NCBI GenBank assembly: GCA_964036665.1
Contig: OZ038527.1
Coordinates: 21,671,901-21,735,900, forward strand
Reading direction: 5' to 3'
DNA: 64,000 nt
Source: Gordius sp. MW1
Lineage: Eukaryota > Nematomorpha > Gordioida > Gordea > Gordiidae
The notes under the pieces are model-generated. The model was not told the origin of the DNA, did not search any database, and saw nothing but the letters and a program-made list of their open reading frames with translations. Below, in pieces: positions 48,301 to 58,309 of this stretch (position 1 is the stretch's first letter; each line of letters starts with the position of its first letter). The translations under genes were made by a program, and so were the position numbers.

Positions 48301-48716
48301 AGGTAATCAGTCAAAAATAAAAATAAAATTTTAGCTCGGGCGAGGTCGGAAAAATTAGAGCTAACTAGCGGTCATTAGCTAGTCTTTATGCGAAAGCAAA
48401 AAAAACCTTTACAGAAGCATATGTTTCCATAGCAGTTAAAAAAAAATAATAAAAGTTGAACAGGCGGACAGGGCATTTAAAAGCAAGCCCATAAATTGCA
48501 TACCAATAAATATAATATTTATAATTTATGAAATTTCATAAAATTACCTAATTTTATGGGTTTATCGTTTTGAAACCATTCGGATATCAAGTTTTCGTCA
48601 TTATCGGGCGAAATTTGACACTCAAAATACGCATCTTTCTCTTCGGTTAAATCGGTGAGCGATTGAAACGGCGACAAAAATTTGGGCAAGCAATCATTGT
48701 TATCCATCGAGTAGTG
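33324..48716 (-). CDS. Sallimus/kettin/titin-like Ig-domain muscle protein, partial
   Basis: Five minus-strand exons share one frame and phase 1 junctions: 48716-48548, 46421-46278, 37031-36759, 36384-36226 and 33496-33324. They encode two Ig domains, each split across two exons, and linkers. Ig 1 has the canonical core (YFEC, EWF, DSGTYKC). Ig 2 keeps EWFHN and a GLY motif but has Met and Val where the disulphide cysteines belong. Linkers 'SSLEQIKLLEHP' and 'YESYQKIKRLEAWE' match the KIxxLE linkers of kettin/sallimus, giant elastic filaments tying the Z-disc to myosin. Exon 5 reads to a stop at 33324-33326, but GTATGC near the middle could be a donor, so the gene may continue. Upstream exons are missing: the first visible exon starts in phase 0 without a convincing start. 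The 9.2-kb intron between exons 2 and 3 is packed with transposons. Confidence 0.8.
33500..33890. other. Short intronic stretch, nothing recognised
   Basis: AT-rich DNA between the last Ig-gene exon and tandem-array element B. A 64-codon + strand frame (33573-33767) has no recognisable content. Confidence 0.5.
33891..35630 (+). mobile_element. Tandem-array element copy B (Helentron-associated-like)
   Basis: Starts ACTCGGGCCTTCGGCCCTCG; TTGCTATGCAATTTATGGGC at 33990-34009 is the exact reverse complement of GCCCATAAATTGCATAGCAA at 35607-35626 near the 3' end. Seven to eight hairpin-bearing units occupy about 34290-35260, then two copies of a GAGGGAGATAGAGATGAGGG block (35420-35530). T-arm-like CTCCGGGATTCTAACCC occurs twice. 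It lies in an intron of the Ig gene. Confidence 0.72.
35631..36225. other. Intron sequence, nothing recognised
   Basis: About 0.6 kb of AT-rich DNA between element B and Ig exon 36384-36226. No open frame or repeat of note. Confidence 0.5.
37500..39270. mobile_element. hAT-like MITE, TAGACTGCTCAT family, interrupted by element C
   Basis: Left end CATAGACTAAATAGGCTGCT and right end GAGCAGTCCATCTAGTCTATG are inverted. TAGCTAAC lies directly outside both ends (37492-37499, 39271-39278), a perfect 8-bp duplication. The 1.77-kb length is mostly the nested tandem-array element 37761-39030; the remaining body is about 500 bp. Confidence 0.88.
37761..39030 (+). mobile_element. Tandem-array element copy C, nested in a hAT-like MITE
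   Basis: Same layout as copies A and B: ACTCGGGCCTTCGGCCCTCG at the left, TTGCTATGCAATTTATGGGC at 37870-37889, its reverse complement at 39007-39026. Six hairpin-bearing units lie between. A short array built on GTTACGTTTCGGTGC (38899-38990) precedes the 3' end. T-arm-like CCGGGATTCGAACCC occurs at about 38458 and 38840. Confidence 0.75.
39275..39470 (-). repeat. Inverted copy of the 44.7/63.3-kb repeat
   Basis: Blocks such as GCATTGACTATCAAATAAAT and GGTTATCTATCC here are the reverse complement of segments at 44750-44800 and 63340-63390. It is a fragment of the non-autonomous hAT element seen complete at 62399-63775. It abuts the target duplication of the 37500-39270 MITE, which therefore inserted into this older repeat. 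Confidence 0.65.
39960..42180 (+). pseudogene. Decayed hAT transposase (ZMYM/DUF4371-like)
   Basis: An N-terminal TTF-type zinc-finger-like segment ('FNFPRDETAKKLKFNFSWF', 'WLSYSPRENGAYCKFCVFF') lies at 39980-40260. The catalytic region follows in shifting frames: 'ILSDEFTDIAGIQQMSLCVR' (about 40715-40775), 'DTTGKGIFDIIIQSL', 'GQGYDGGQNMSGK' and 'YVHCASHALNLALTDA' (to 41094). 41321-41635 is the alpha-helical insert, and 42000-42150 a ruined C-terminal dimerisation domain. Several stops and frameshifts make it inactive. It lies antisense within a 9.2-kb intron of the Ig gene. This transposase type fits the GCGTAGCC-ended hAT MITEs of the window. Confidence 0.85.
42500..43062. mobile_element. 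hAT 3'-end repeats, two tandem copies
   Basis: Two copies (about 42510-42690 and 42865-43062) of the segment GATGTCCTTTTTTAAGGTAT...TTGAGAAAATC match the right half of the MITE at 2553-2829. The second copy ends with a C-run and CTGGCTACGCGCCTG, the family terminus, at 43048-43062. They are the 3' end of the hAT element whose transposase remains lie upstream, plus a partial duplicate. Confidence 0.7.
43063..43640 (+). pseudogene. RTE-like LINE 3' fragment
   Basis: Reads 'FKYLGSRVQCDGG', 'DIKARINAGWPKLRELSGVL', 'LLTVLYGAETW' and a K/R-rich tail 'KRKGGRPKLTW', the region after the reverse-transcriptase active site. Frames shift near 43300 and 43380. It starts directly after the hAT terminus at 43062. 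Confidence 0.8.
43660..44520 (-). pseudogene. Second decayed hAT transposase fragment, minus strand
   Basis: On the minus strand, 44517-44296 reads 'LFNFPRDKTARKLKFNYF' and 'WLSYSPQLN'; about 44110-43930 reads 'WGHKARPMNLDINEN'; about 43880-43720 reads 'VGIQQMSLW' and 'EDFLQFVPVRDTTGKA'. These match, in order, the N-terminal and middle parts of the + strand copy at 39960-42180. No C-terminal part is found. Confidence 0.78.
44640..45432 (+). mobile_element. Partial copy of the 62399-63775 hAT non-autonomous element
   Basis: Shares long stretches with 63230-63775, including TTAGTTAGCTACTTACTAGC, TTTAACCCATTTAATTTA and a final GGCCAAGG...C-run...CTGGCTATGCTCCTG terminus. The MITE at 45027-45292 is nested inside. 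The left boundary is not clear. Confidence 0.65.
45027..45292. mobile_element. MITE with GGTGGCCCG ends, copy 2, inverted and nested
   Basis: Runs from TGGCGCTCTATCAACTCGCC to GGCAAGTTAACGGGCCACC; in opposite orientation to the copy at 26785-27055, with the shared core GGGGGACATTTTTTAAC. It interrupts the hAT-derived repeat 44640-45432. Confidence 0.7.
45850..46170 (+). pseudogene. RTE-like LINE fragment
   Basis: Reads 'SISGVMCDKKITILLKSKTY', 'LLYGSETCALNTTEEKLLQ', a stop, then 'MIRWSLG' and 'HMTNDFLMTKM'. It is close to the 19490-19850 part of the first LINE copy, so both derive from one subfamily. It ends about 100 bp from an exon of the Ig gene on the other strand. Confidence 0.78.
47641..48111. 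mobile_element. TA-flanked MITE copy 5, interrupted by a hAT MITE
   Basis: From GTGTTGTACAAACGTCTGG to CCCCCTTTTTACAACAC with TA at both sides (47639-47640, 48112-48113). Without the 261-bp insert at 47797-48057 it would be about 210 bp, the size of the other copies. Confidence 0.75.
47797..48057 (+). mobile_element. hAT element remnant with C-terminal transposase piece, nested
   Basis: Starts CAGTGGCGTAAATAAGGGG and ends ATCCTGGCTACGCGCCTG. Inside, 47880-48010 reads 'FSTLRRLKTDIRNTMSKNRL' and 'LALLTIHRELAPTPDE', the hAT dimerisation region. A coding remnant between these ends links the GCGTAGCC-type termini to this transposase. The target duplication is poor. Confidence 0.8.
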
Positions 48717-49567
48717 CTAATATTTGTCGCAAATAAAATTATTTATAAATCTTCTAGTTGTTAACAACTGTGGCAAAGCTACTTAAGTCAAAAGTAATTG
48801 AAAATCAAAATTGTTGTAATTACTGCATGTAGCTACGTCCATGCTAGAGCATTGATGAAGACTATTTATTTTAAACTATTAAAGTTATCTTACTTTACTT
48901 AATATATTTATCGATGTTTTAATTGTTGCAAGATAATTTTTAGTTGATATTCAATAATAGCAATTAATTTTATTGTACATTATGTATGTATTAAATCTAA
49001 ATTTTGTAAAATTTGATTAAAAATTATATAAAAAAGATGAAGGGCGGGTCAGGCTAAATCTAAATCCTTTTTTCCCCCTGGGGTATAAAAAAATAAAAAT
49101 ATCAGAGTCAGGTCGAACTCGGGACAATGTAAAGCAATTAGGAACAAGTTTTAATTTATACTAAAAATCTTAACAAGTATTTACAAAATGTCATGCAAGA
49201 CTTTTTGTTTATATGCCTTTAATGCTATCCAGTTGAAACTAAAAGCCTAAAAATAACTATTTTGAAGAATTAAATGTTATTTGGATACTATATTTAGAGG
49301 CAATATAAAATAGTGGTGTATTGATATTTTTGGATACTCTTTTAGAAAAGACAGGTTTAACATTAAATGATGAATAAAGAAAAAAATTACAATATAGCTT
49401 GAGAGGATCCTGCACTAATAATAATCTTAGATTTTAATTTAGCCAAAGCTACCAATGCCATGCTATTCACTTCAATAATTAATCCTTGCGATATGATTAT
49501 CCATTGTCTACCTATAGTAAATTAATAAATCATGAATTGATAGTGAATCCTTATTAATATTTTTTAT
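48717..49567. other. AT-rich stretch, nothing recognised
   Basis: Upstream side of the first visible Ig exon. I looked for further Ig exons on the minus strand and found none. Confidence 0.5.
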
Positions 49568-49571
49568 TTAA

Positions 49572-50148
49572 CCCTCGAGAGCATTCGTGGGACACCAGGG
49601 ACCCCACGATAGTTATAAACTTAAATATAAAACGCGTTTAAAGACGATTTGATCTGGCCTTTTCCGTAGTCTAATATTTTACTAAGAACTAAATTTGGGG
49701 AAAATTTTATAATTTTTGGCCCATTACTTTTTAAAATATAGCATCTTTTTGGCCACAGGGGTCCTGGGTACCCCACGAATAAATGTTTGTATTTTTTTCT
49801 ATCATCATATGTTTGTGCAATTATATTTTTATGCATTTCCGACTTTCTTTTAATAAAAAATCATTTAATTTTAATTCATTTTATAGTATATGATGTTAAG
49901 AGGTAAGTTGAGACGAGGCTTTGAAATCAAAAAGAAAATAATATGACTTCAGAAAAATATTAATTTTTAATATTGTTTAATTATTTATCACAATTTATAC
50001 CATCAATTAAGAGTCCTTTACAAACATATATTCAAAATCTGAGATAATTTCAATTAATAGTTTGATAGTTATAAGAAGTTAAAAAATGGGACCAAATATA
50101 CCCCACGAATGCTCTCGCGTTTGGGATTTTCATGAATGCTCTCGAGGG
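49572..50148. mobile_element. piggyBac-type MITE with TTAA target duplication
   Basis: Both outer ends are CCCTCGAGAGCATTCGTGGG and its inverted form (CACGAATGCTCTCG plus a second CATGAATGCTCTCGAGGG), each directly flanked by TTAA (49568-49571, 50149-50152). Internal GGGGTCCTGGGTACCCCACG-type blocks are also usual for piggyBac ends. At 577 bp it has no transposase. Confidence 0.88.
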
Positions 50149-50152
50149 TTAA

Positions 50153-53100
50153 TTTAAAAATATCTTAATTATTAATAAAACTTTGTCTACATTTATAGTG
50201 ATAGCCTTTGATTTAAACTACAAATTGCTTGTTTATTACACCAAAGATAACTCTTTTCAGCAAGTGCTGAATTAATATGACAGGTAAAATTAATTATAAT
50301 AGTGAATGATGTTACAAAAAGCCGTTAAAATTTTAATCGATAAATCGCATACTTTCCATTTTTAATTAATTTTTTAGTTTTAGGTAATTAAATTTTAAAT
50401 TAATCCAATAAAATTGCTAGATTTATTTAAATTGCATTTTACATACTATAATTTTCCAGTTGTTTACCTATTTCGGTGAAAGATAGCATTTTTTTGACAT
50501 AAATTGCATAAACAGCAGGAATTCTTTAATGATTTTTTTAAAGAAACATTTAATAAACATGGCGTATCGATTATTCGCTCTAAAGGAATATAAGATCCAT
50601 GCATTGGAAATGTGTTTTAATTTTACCCTCTTGCACACAGAATTAACAAAAAAACGGTCACAAATATCTGTTATAAAAATCAGGTTTAAATTAATATATA
50701 AAAGTTAATGAATTAATCAAAATTAGATAAAATAAAGTAAATAAATAAACAGGGGAGGAAGGAGCAGATTGAACAAGATGCGAAAATATAAAAATTAAAA
50801 AATGCTCTTTAATTCAGACATATTAAAAAAGTAACAGGCCTAATTTTTTAAAAATTGAAACGCACATTGTAATTTAAATTTTGTTAAAAGTGTTGACATT
50901 TTATATACCAACAATTAAGAGCAACGAAATATAAAAATTCATCTAACGTGCCCTGATATTAAATCTTATATGGAAGTGTGTTTCAAATAAATAAGCATTC
51001 ATACGCGTATAATTTTTAAAAATTTTAATTGCAAATAACTTTATATTCTGGTACAAAGCCTCAATGCATTTTGAAGCTTTATATATTAGCTACTTGCTAG
51101 AAAAGAATTTAGACTTTTTCCATATTATAACGTAAACTACCCAAAATATTTAAGTGGTGGAGTCCTACACTGAATACGAGTTTTAAAACATTCTTTAAAT
51201 TTAAATTAATTTGTTTAAAACTATTGAAGTAGCTAGTAATTTGCAATTATCTTTTGAGATGTATTACACTAGGATTTGATAATAGCCTAAGACACTTTTA
51301 ATTTAATTGATAATTTATCTAGCCTGGTTTGCATCCGACGACCCAATTATCTATATTTTACAGCCAAGCACCTACCCGATTCAATAAAAATTTAATATTT
51401 TATAATAACAATGACATGTTTATATAGTAAACAAAATGACAATAAATCTTGGCACTCTTTTGAACTATAAATATCTTGTAAAGATACATTAATACATCAT
51501 TTACTAATAATTCTGAATAATTTGTTCACTATAACTTAATATTTCTTACGGCAGAAATTGTAAACATTGAAACAAAACAACAGCTTGAATCCTTTTTAAA
51601 ACTCATAGTTAAAAGCAAATCACTTTCAAAAGAATAATTAATATTTAAGATATCGAAATCAAATGTTTCTGCAAGAGCTCTTAAGGGTAAAACTCCTCGT
51701 TTTAAAAAGAGGTTCATTATTTGTACATAAAACAAGTATCTCTGAATTATTTTACGTCGCAAGCAAAATAAACTTTTTATTATTAACAATATTGCCAAAA
51801 AATATACATAAATAAATCAGGACAATTAAAATGTTTATAAAAATTACTACTTTTACCATAATAGATGAACTTTTGGTTTAAAATATTTAACTCATATTGC
51901 ACAATTATTTAGAAATTTTAAAAGGGTCCTCGTTGGAATGCGGAAAATTCATTGCTTAATACAAAATTAAAAATGGGGGAGAATAGAATAAAAGAATTGA
52001 ATATAATCATCCAGCCATGCAGGTCACTTGATCATTTAAAACTGGACTGTTTTAAGATTTTTCAAATTGTTTTAACTTTCGTGATATGTTCTCTTAACAA
52101 TTACAAAATTAAAGGCTAATTATTAAGAGTTAAATTTAAAATTTATTTCAGCAAATAAATACAGGCTTGAATATGACCATACCAGGAAAAGCTCATTTAG
52201 CCAAAAATCCGATCCGTACACCATAAATCTTAAAATTTTACTTTCAACAAAATGATATAATTAATGTATGCAATATATAAATAAAGAATTACTTCTACAA
52301 TCGAATTCACAAGAATAATATACAATAGAACAGCGATCCAATCGGTAGGAACTCAAATTACTCCTAGCAATAGTTCTAATATAAAACTACTAGCAATCGC
52401 TGAGGGACAATTACTTTTCGCCTGACTCCTAGCAAAACTTTGGAATAAAGAGATCGATGATTATGACAATAACAAAAATTGGACTTTATAATGATAGGAA
52501 CAAGCATGATATGCGAATCTTGTTTGTTATATCACCAATATTGAAAGGGAAATTGGCTTTATGATAGTTTTCACTCAGACTCCCTCTGCCTTATTGTGTA
52601 AAATAATGCGGAACTTTGGAAAAACTAAATATCGATTTCTAACTATCTTCTATCTAGCTAGATCTTACTAATGATTACAAACATCTGTTTCAAATCCTTC
52701 AGTTCTCTCATAATCTATATACCTGAATATTATTAGGTATAAATATAATTTTTTAGCAATATATCATATTTTTAAAAACTTTTTGCTCATAAATTTGTGA
52801 CGTGCTCATTTGTTTTAAAGGAAATTTTAAACCATAGTGACATTTTAGAGCATCTTGATAAATCATCTAATGAGACTAATTAATGAAGTCAGCGATTTAT
52901 AGCAAATTTGAGCTGGGTTAATTGGATTTTGAAGTGCAATATGATGAGCTTAAGGGGTTCCTATATTTGGAATTAACACTTTTTGAGCATGATATTTTGA
53001 TAAAGTACTGAAAAAATATATCCGAAATTCCTTTAAAAAAATAGAAAGGGATTATAAAAAATAAATATGAATTGAAGAATTTTTGGCAGATTTAAAGAAA

Positions 53101-53329
53101 TGCTTTATCTCAAACCATAAATTATATGAAATGTTTAAATTCCGCACTTTTTCTTCATATTTAGGGCGATGCTTTAAATATGAATTGGTACAAAGTTTAA
53201 TTTTAAATTGTTTTAACTGTAGTTTAGTCTATATGATAGTTCTAACGTTATGTTTAACAGGTTAACTTTAAATTTTTACATTTGAATTACGAAATATACA
53301 ATATAACTATTTTCTTTTTATAAACATTC
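50153..53329. other. 3.2-kb gene desert
   Basis: AT-rich DNA without recognised genes or element ends. A minus-strand frame at 51798-51529 contains 'GVLPLRALAETFDFDIL', which looks less random than most, but I cannot assign it and see no matching exons nearby. Confidence 0.45.
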
Positions 53330-53470
53330 GTTGAAATTTTTCGAGCTTTAATGCGGGTCGAAGGGTTGATTCGGGTCGAGCAGCTTCAATAATTTGGGCA
53401 TAAATGTAGGATTACTTTAGGGCCGGGCCGGGTCCCAACAAAACTGTAAATCTGACCTGACCTCTGGTAG
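53330..53470. mobile_element. Fragment of GGGCC-type hAT element
   Basis: GC-rich patch with GGGCCGGGCCGGGTCCC followed by CTGACCTGACCTCTGG, resembling the right end of the 14343-17872 element. No target duplication. Confidence 0.4.
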
Positions 53471-53644
53471 TAATTTATACCAAAAAGACTTATTTTATAT
53501 ATTTTTTTAAATAAAAGTTTTTAAATAAAAGAACCATCTAAGCTTGTACCTAACCATTAGTTATGGAGAAAGTAAGTAATGCATAGTACGCTCGAAGTCC
53601 CACCGTAGATAATAATTTTGCAATTTTTTTTTAATTTACTCTCA

Positions 53645-53992
53645 CATGAGCGTAGCCAGGGGGGGCAGGGGGGGGGCGGCCCCCCCCCCTAATTAGAAAA
53701 AATTTTTCAATACAAAACCCTTAAAAATTAAAAAAAAATATGTTTTGCCCCCCCCCCAAATTAGCCAGAGGGGGGCAGCCGGACCCCCTGCCTCCCCTAA
53801 TTATCCATGGGAGACAGGGGGTCCGGCGGCTGCCCCCACTGCCTAATTAGGGGAATTGCTTTTTTTTTGCTCTTAGGAAAATTTTTGGATAGTCGAGACC
53901 TGATGTCGAGACCTTTTTTTTTGCTCCCAGGAAAATTTTTTTTTTCTAATCTGCCCCCCCCCTCTTTAATTTAAAACCTGGCTACGCCCCTG
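53645..53992. mobile_element. hAT-type MITE (GCGTAGCC family)
   Basis: From CATGAGCGTAGCCAGGGGGG to CCTGGCTACGCCCCTG, 348 bp, with long G- and C-runs inside. Flanks TACTCTCA and TCCTCTCA match at 7 of 8 positions. Confidence 0.82.
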
Positions 53993-56085
53993 TCCTCTCA
54001 TATTTTAAAAAATTATTTGCATTTACGTATATTAAGCAAAGGACCTAATCAAGTGAAAAACTAAACAAAAAATTTACAAGATTTTTATTTTTATATACGA
54101 GCATAATTATCTTTATTGCCAATTATGAATCAATCCGGAAGATTCACATTCCAAATAACGTTGTTTTGGCAACAAAAATGACATCAATATGGAAACATAT
54201 TTGCCCACTAATAATTCAATGATCTGACATAGCTGTGCTATAAAAATAAGCTTTACTGGCGTTAAAATTGAAAATATGGTAAATATTGATATGAAAAGAT
54301 TTTGGATCATATTTCTTCAAGTCTATCTTATTTTGATAGTAAGCCGCATTATTTTAATCGTGCGATAGATAGAAAACTTGCAAATGATTTTATTCTGCCC
54401 AAGCCAGGGTGAAGCCCGCCTTCTCATATTTTAAATTGTCCGAGTTTAACCCAAGCCCCAGGCCTATTTATTTATTCAATTTTTCTCTGAGTATTTTATT
54501 AAATTTTGCTTAAGTTTGGCCTGACTTCTCTCGGGCTGGGCCAGGCTTAGGTGGCTTCAGGCGGCCCGCGCTAAGATAGTAAGAACATTAAAAGGCAGGC
54601 ATTTATAACAATGTTTTTGCAAATTAAATTATAATAAATTAATTGTTTCATTATATGTTTGAACACTTTCTAAACACAAAATAAACTAAAAGTTAACGTT
54701 AATGCGAATTAATTCGAAATACTTTATCAACAGAATAGTTACATCAAAAGGCGTTTTAATTGTATTTTTATATTAAACCTCCATATTGTAATTCAATTCT
54801 CTTTCAAGTAAATATTATGCGAATATAAGATTTAATTAATCGTTTATATATAAAATGTGTATTTATTATAGACGATGAACACATCTTAGCAACAAGTATG
54901 TTTCCTCGTAGTATTTTAAATTTAGTGTTTTACCCATGTGTTACTTTTAGATTTGATCGCAAATTCATTACTTGATAGATTGGGTAAGAAACATAAAAAA
55001 ATGTAACTTTACAATTTATAGGATCTTATTTTATTCATGTACTTCCAGGGCCACTGGAAATTAAATTTCAACATAATTTTGCCAGAATAATCAAATTTTT
55101 GAGACCAAATATATATGTCGAATACTACAAGGTTACAATAAAAAATGAATTTAAATAACTTATTCCTATCTAGTAAGTAAATACCTCACAAATCCATATT
55201 ATGCTTTAAGCATAGCTTTTCTACTTATATAAATATATTAATTGCTCTGCAATTTATGTTTATTTTGGATTTATAAGACAACAAAGTTTTTTCATGATTT
55301 CGGAAATGACGGAGGGAATATGTTTAAAATATCGGTAACTCCTAGATACGTAAACGATTGGCCATGGGCCATGGCCACTTTTCACTAATGCCATAGTTAT
55401 AATAGGGTCCGTTATAAAGCTAATTTTATGTTTAAATTTTATAGGGCAACGTGATTACCAAATACGAACTTACGAGTTAAAAAGCTTTAATCAAACGCAT
55501 TTTCTTATAAATGTTGCAACATATTTTTGTCCTCGGGAAGCCCGTTTTTATACACACTAATTGATTCAAATGACGCGGTTTTAGTTAACACAACTAGAGT
55601 AAGACACACGTTAAAACCCTTAAAAAGGTATATATGTTCATATTTTGCGCTTTTTAAGTGATTTTTAATGATCATTAAGTGACTAATCGAGTACTTAAAT
55701 TAATTAATTAATTATGAATGATATGGTATTTTTAATATCGATTAACGTTTTAAATTTAGAGAAAGTTAACATTATATAATTCTTCTATAAGCTAAGCTGC
55801 CATTTCCCAAAACTTACATGTGCTACATAAACTTAACATAAAACATAGTAGCTCCAAAGAAATTATATATATGACGTTGTCTTATTTGGTAAGTTTTGTT
55901 CAGTCTTATTCACAAATTATATAAATGTTTTGGTGATATTCAATCAAAATACCCATACTTTGTTTATACTTAAAAATGTTCTCTAAATTTAAACGTTTAA
56001 TATACATTGTTTTGAACGAAAAAATGCTTATTAATTAGTAAGTCTTTACTAGAAATCTGTTAAAGAAATTTACTTTCTAGCATAA
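53993..56085. other. 2.1-kb AT-rich stretch
   Basis: Contains one GC-rich patch (about 54400-54570, GGCCC-type, probably another hAT fragment). A lone AATTGCTCTGCAATTTATGT at 55238-55257 recalls the 3' end of the tandem-array elements. No gene seen. Confidence 0.45.
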
Positions 56086-56093
56086 GTCTTATT

Positions 56094-57850
56094 CATAGAC
56101 TAGATAGACTGCTCATTATACGTACACACGTACCGAAAAAGTGATGCCAATTTTACCGCCATCTTGAACATAAGAAGCAATCAACGTTATAATGGGATTC
56201 TATATATATTCTCTATTTTTTACCTTCTATCTCACCCGGGGAGGGGGGGGGGTGTTTTGCCCCCCCCCCTAATTTTTTACCCTCTTTCTCAGCGGAGGAT
56301 AGGGGGGGGGGGGGCAAGGGGGTGTTTTGCCCCCCCCCCCATTTTTTACCCTCTTTCTGATGAGGGGGAGAGAAGGGGCAGGGGCCGGGGAGGGGTGTTT
56401 TGCCACCCCCCCCCCCCTAATTTTTTACCCTCTTTCTGATGCGGGGGAGAGGGGGGGCAGAGGGGTGTTTTGCCCCCCCCCCTAATTTTTTACCCTCTTT
56501 CTGATGCGGGGGAGAGGGGGGGGGCAGGGGTTGTTTTGCCCCCCCCCCTTATTTTTTACCCTCTTTCTCACACAGGGGGGGGGGGTGTTTTGCCCCCCCC
56601 CCTAATTTTTTACCCTCTTTCTGATGCGGGGGAGAGGGGGATCAGGGGGTGTTTTGCCCCCCTCCCTTATTTTTTACCCTCTTTCTGATGCGGGGGGGCA
56701 GGGGGGTGTTTTGCCCCCCCCTCCTCCTAATTTTTTACCTTATTTCTGATGAGGGGGAGAGAGGAAGCAGGGGATGTTTTGCCCCCCCCCCCTTTATTTT
56801 TTACCCTCTTTCTCACCCAAGGGGGGGGGGCAGGGGGGGGGGGGGGGGGGTGTTTTGCCCCCCCCCCTAATTTTTTACCCTCTTTCTGATGCCGGGGAGA
56901 GGGGAGGGTGATTCGCCCCTCTTCTTATTTTTTACCCTCTTTGTCACCCGGGGGGGGGGGGGGGGGGGGAAAGCCCTTTTTAACCCTTTCATAATATTTT
57001 TGTGAATTTGTGCGGTCACAGTGGTGACAAATGTCAAAATCAACATTTTCTATTGAAATTTATTTTTTTTTTTGAAAATTGACTATCACCCCCCCCCCCC
57101 CTCTTCCCGGCATCAGAAAGAGGGTAAAAATCAAGGGGGGGGGGGGGCAAAACACCCCCTGCCCCCCCCCCCTCTCCTCCGCATTAGAAAGAGGGTAAAA
57201 AATTAGGGGGGGGGGCAAAACACCCCCCCCCCCCCCCCTGCCCCCCCTCATCAGAAAGAGGGTAAAAAATTAGGGGGGGGCAAAACACCCCCCTGCCCCC
57301 CCTGTGTGAGAAAGAGGGTAAAAAATTAGGGGGGGGGGGCAAAACACCCCCGCCCCCCCCTGCCCCCCCCCCCTGTGTGAGAAAGAGGGTAAAAAATAGG
57401 GGGGGGGGCAAAACAACCCCTGCCCCCCCCCTCTCCCCCGCATCAAAAAGAGGGTAAAAAATTAGGGGGGGGGGCAAAACACCCCTCCCCGGCCCCTGCC
57501 TCCCCTCTCTTCCGCATCAGAAAGAGGGTAAAAAATTAGGGGGGGGGGGGGCAAAACACCCCTCCCCGGCCCCTGCCCCCCCTCTCCCCCTCATCAGAAA
57601 GAGGGTAAAAAATTGGGGGGGGGGGCAAAACATCCCGTGCCCCCCCCCGACCCCTATTCTCCGCTGAGAAAGAGGGTAAAAAATTAGGAGGGGGGCAAAA
57701 CACCCCCCCTCCCCGGGTGAGATAGAAGGTAAAAAATAGAGAATATATATAGAATCCCATTATAACGTTGATTGCTTCTTATGTTCAAGATGGCGGTAAA
57801 ATTGGCATCACTTTTTTAAAGGGAATGAGCAGTCTATCTAGTAGTCTATG
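56094..57850. mobile_element. Foldback hAT-like element with G/C-tandem palindromic arms
   Basis: Ends CATAGACTAGATAGACTGCT and GCAGTCTATCTAGTAGTCTA(TG) are inverted, and GTCTTATT flanks both sides exactly (56086-56093, 57851-57858). From the ends inward the two halves are reverse complements: a unique part (about 56127-56235 against 57705-57815), then about a dozen units of 55-75 bp on the left and ten on the right, each built of TTTTTTACCCTCTTTCT, a G-run, GTGTTTTG and a C-run. The centre (about 56975-57085) is a unique AT-rich spacer. No protein is encoded; all frames across the arrays are repeat artefacts. Confidence 0.9.
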
Positions 57851-57858
57851 GTCTTATT

Positions 57859-58309
57859 AGATCCATTCAAGTTCACTTTATGCCTAAATATAAATATAAC
57901 AACATATATACTGGTTAAATATAGTTATCTATATGCAAATTCTTTTTATCTCCATAATTAAATGCCTTTTTATATTTAATTAAAATTTGTGTCAAACATT
58001 AGAAATATTTAATTGAACTAGAGGTGTTGTCATAAAAATTGATTAAACATACTGATACTTTAGATTTATAATATTCAAATCAAAAATTTTAAATCTACAG
58101 AGACACTTTGTTGTGAATGGCAACTAGGATATTCTTAAATATCTCTGAATTTTTCTATTTCTTTTCTTATCCAATCTCATTTCAGTGGAACACTTGTGTA
58201 TTTTTTCTTAAACTGAATGTTTTTAATGCCCTCTTTTTAATTTACATTTGTTTCCGCATTTACTCATCTCTTTATTTTTTGTATATTTTCATATTATATA
58301 TGAAATGAT
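57859..58309. other. AT-rich spacer
   Basis: Nothing recognised between the foldback element and the LINE. A 63-codon frame (58117-58308) is F/Y/I-rich and not convincing. Confidence 0.5.

Larger units (their letters stand above)
46905..48510 (+). mobile_element. Degenerate tandem-array element copy D with nested MITEs
   Basis: The left end has a TTTGCTATGGAATTTAATGG block, a decayed version of the 5' subterminal repeat; the right end (about 48484-48508) has AGCCCATAAATTGCATACCA. The hairpin arrays of the other copies are not preserved; G-runs occupy 47030-47230. The MITE 47641-48111 is inserted in it. It fills much of the intron between Ig exons 48716-48548 and 46421-46278. Confidence 0.5.

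Noticed and set aside
51529..51798. Minus-strand 89-codon frame with 'LRALAETFDFDI'
   Set aside because: Slightly protein-like, but with no family, no neighbouring exons and low-complexity ends. Mentioned in the desert entry only.
56164..57760. Pro/Gly-rich open frames on both strands
   Set aside because: They follow the G-run and C-run units of the foldback element and change frame with run length; there is no coding signal.
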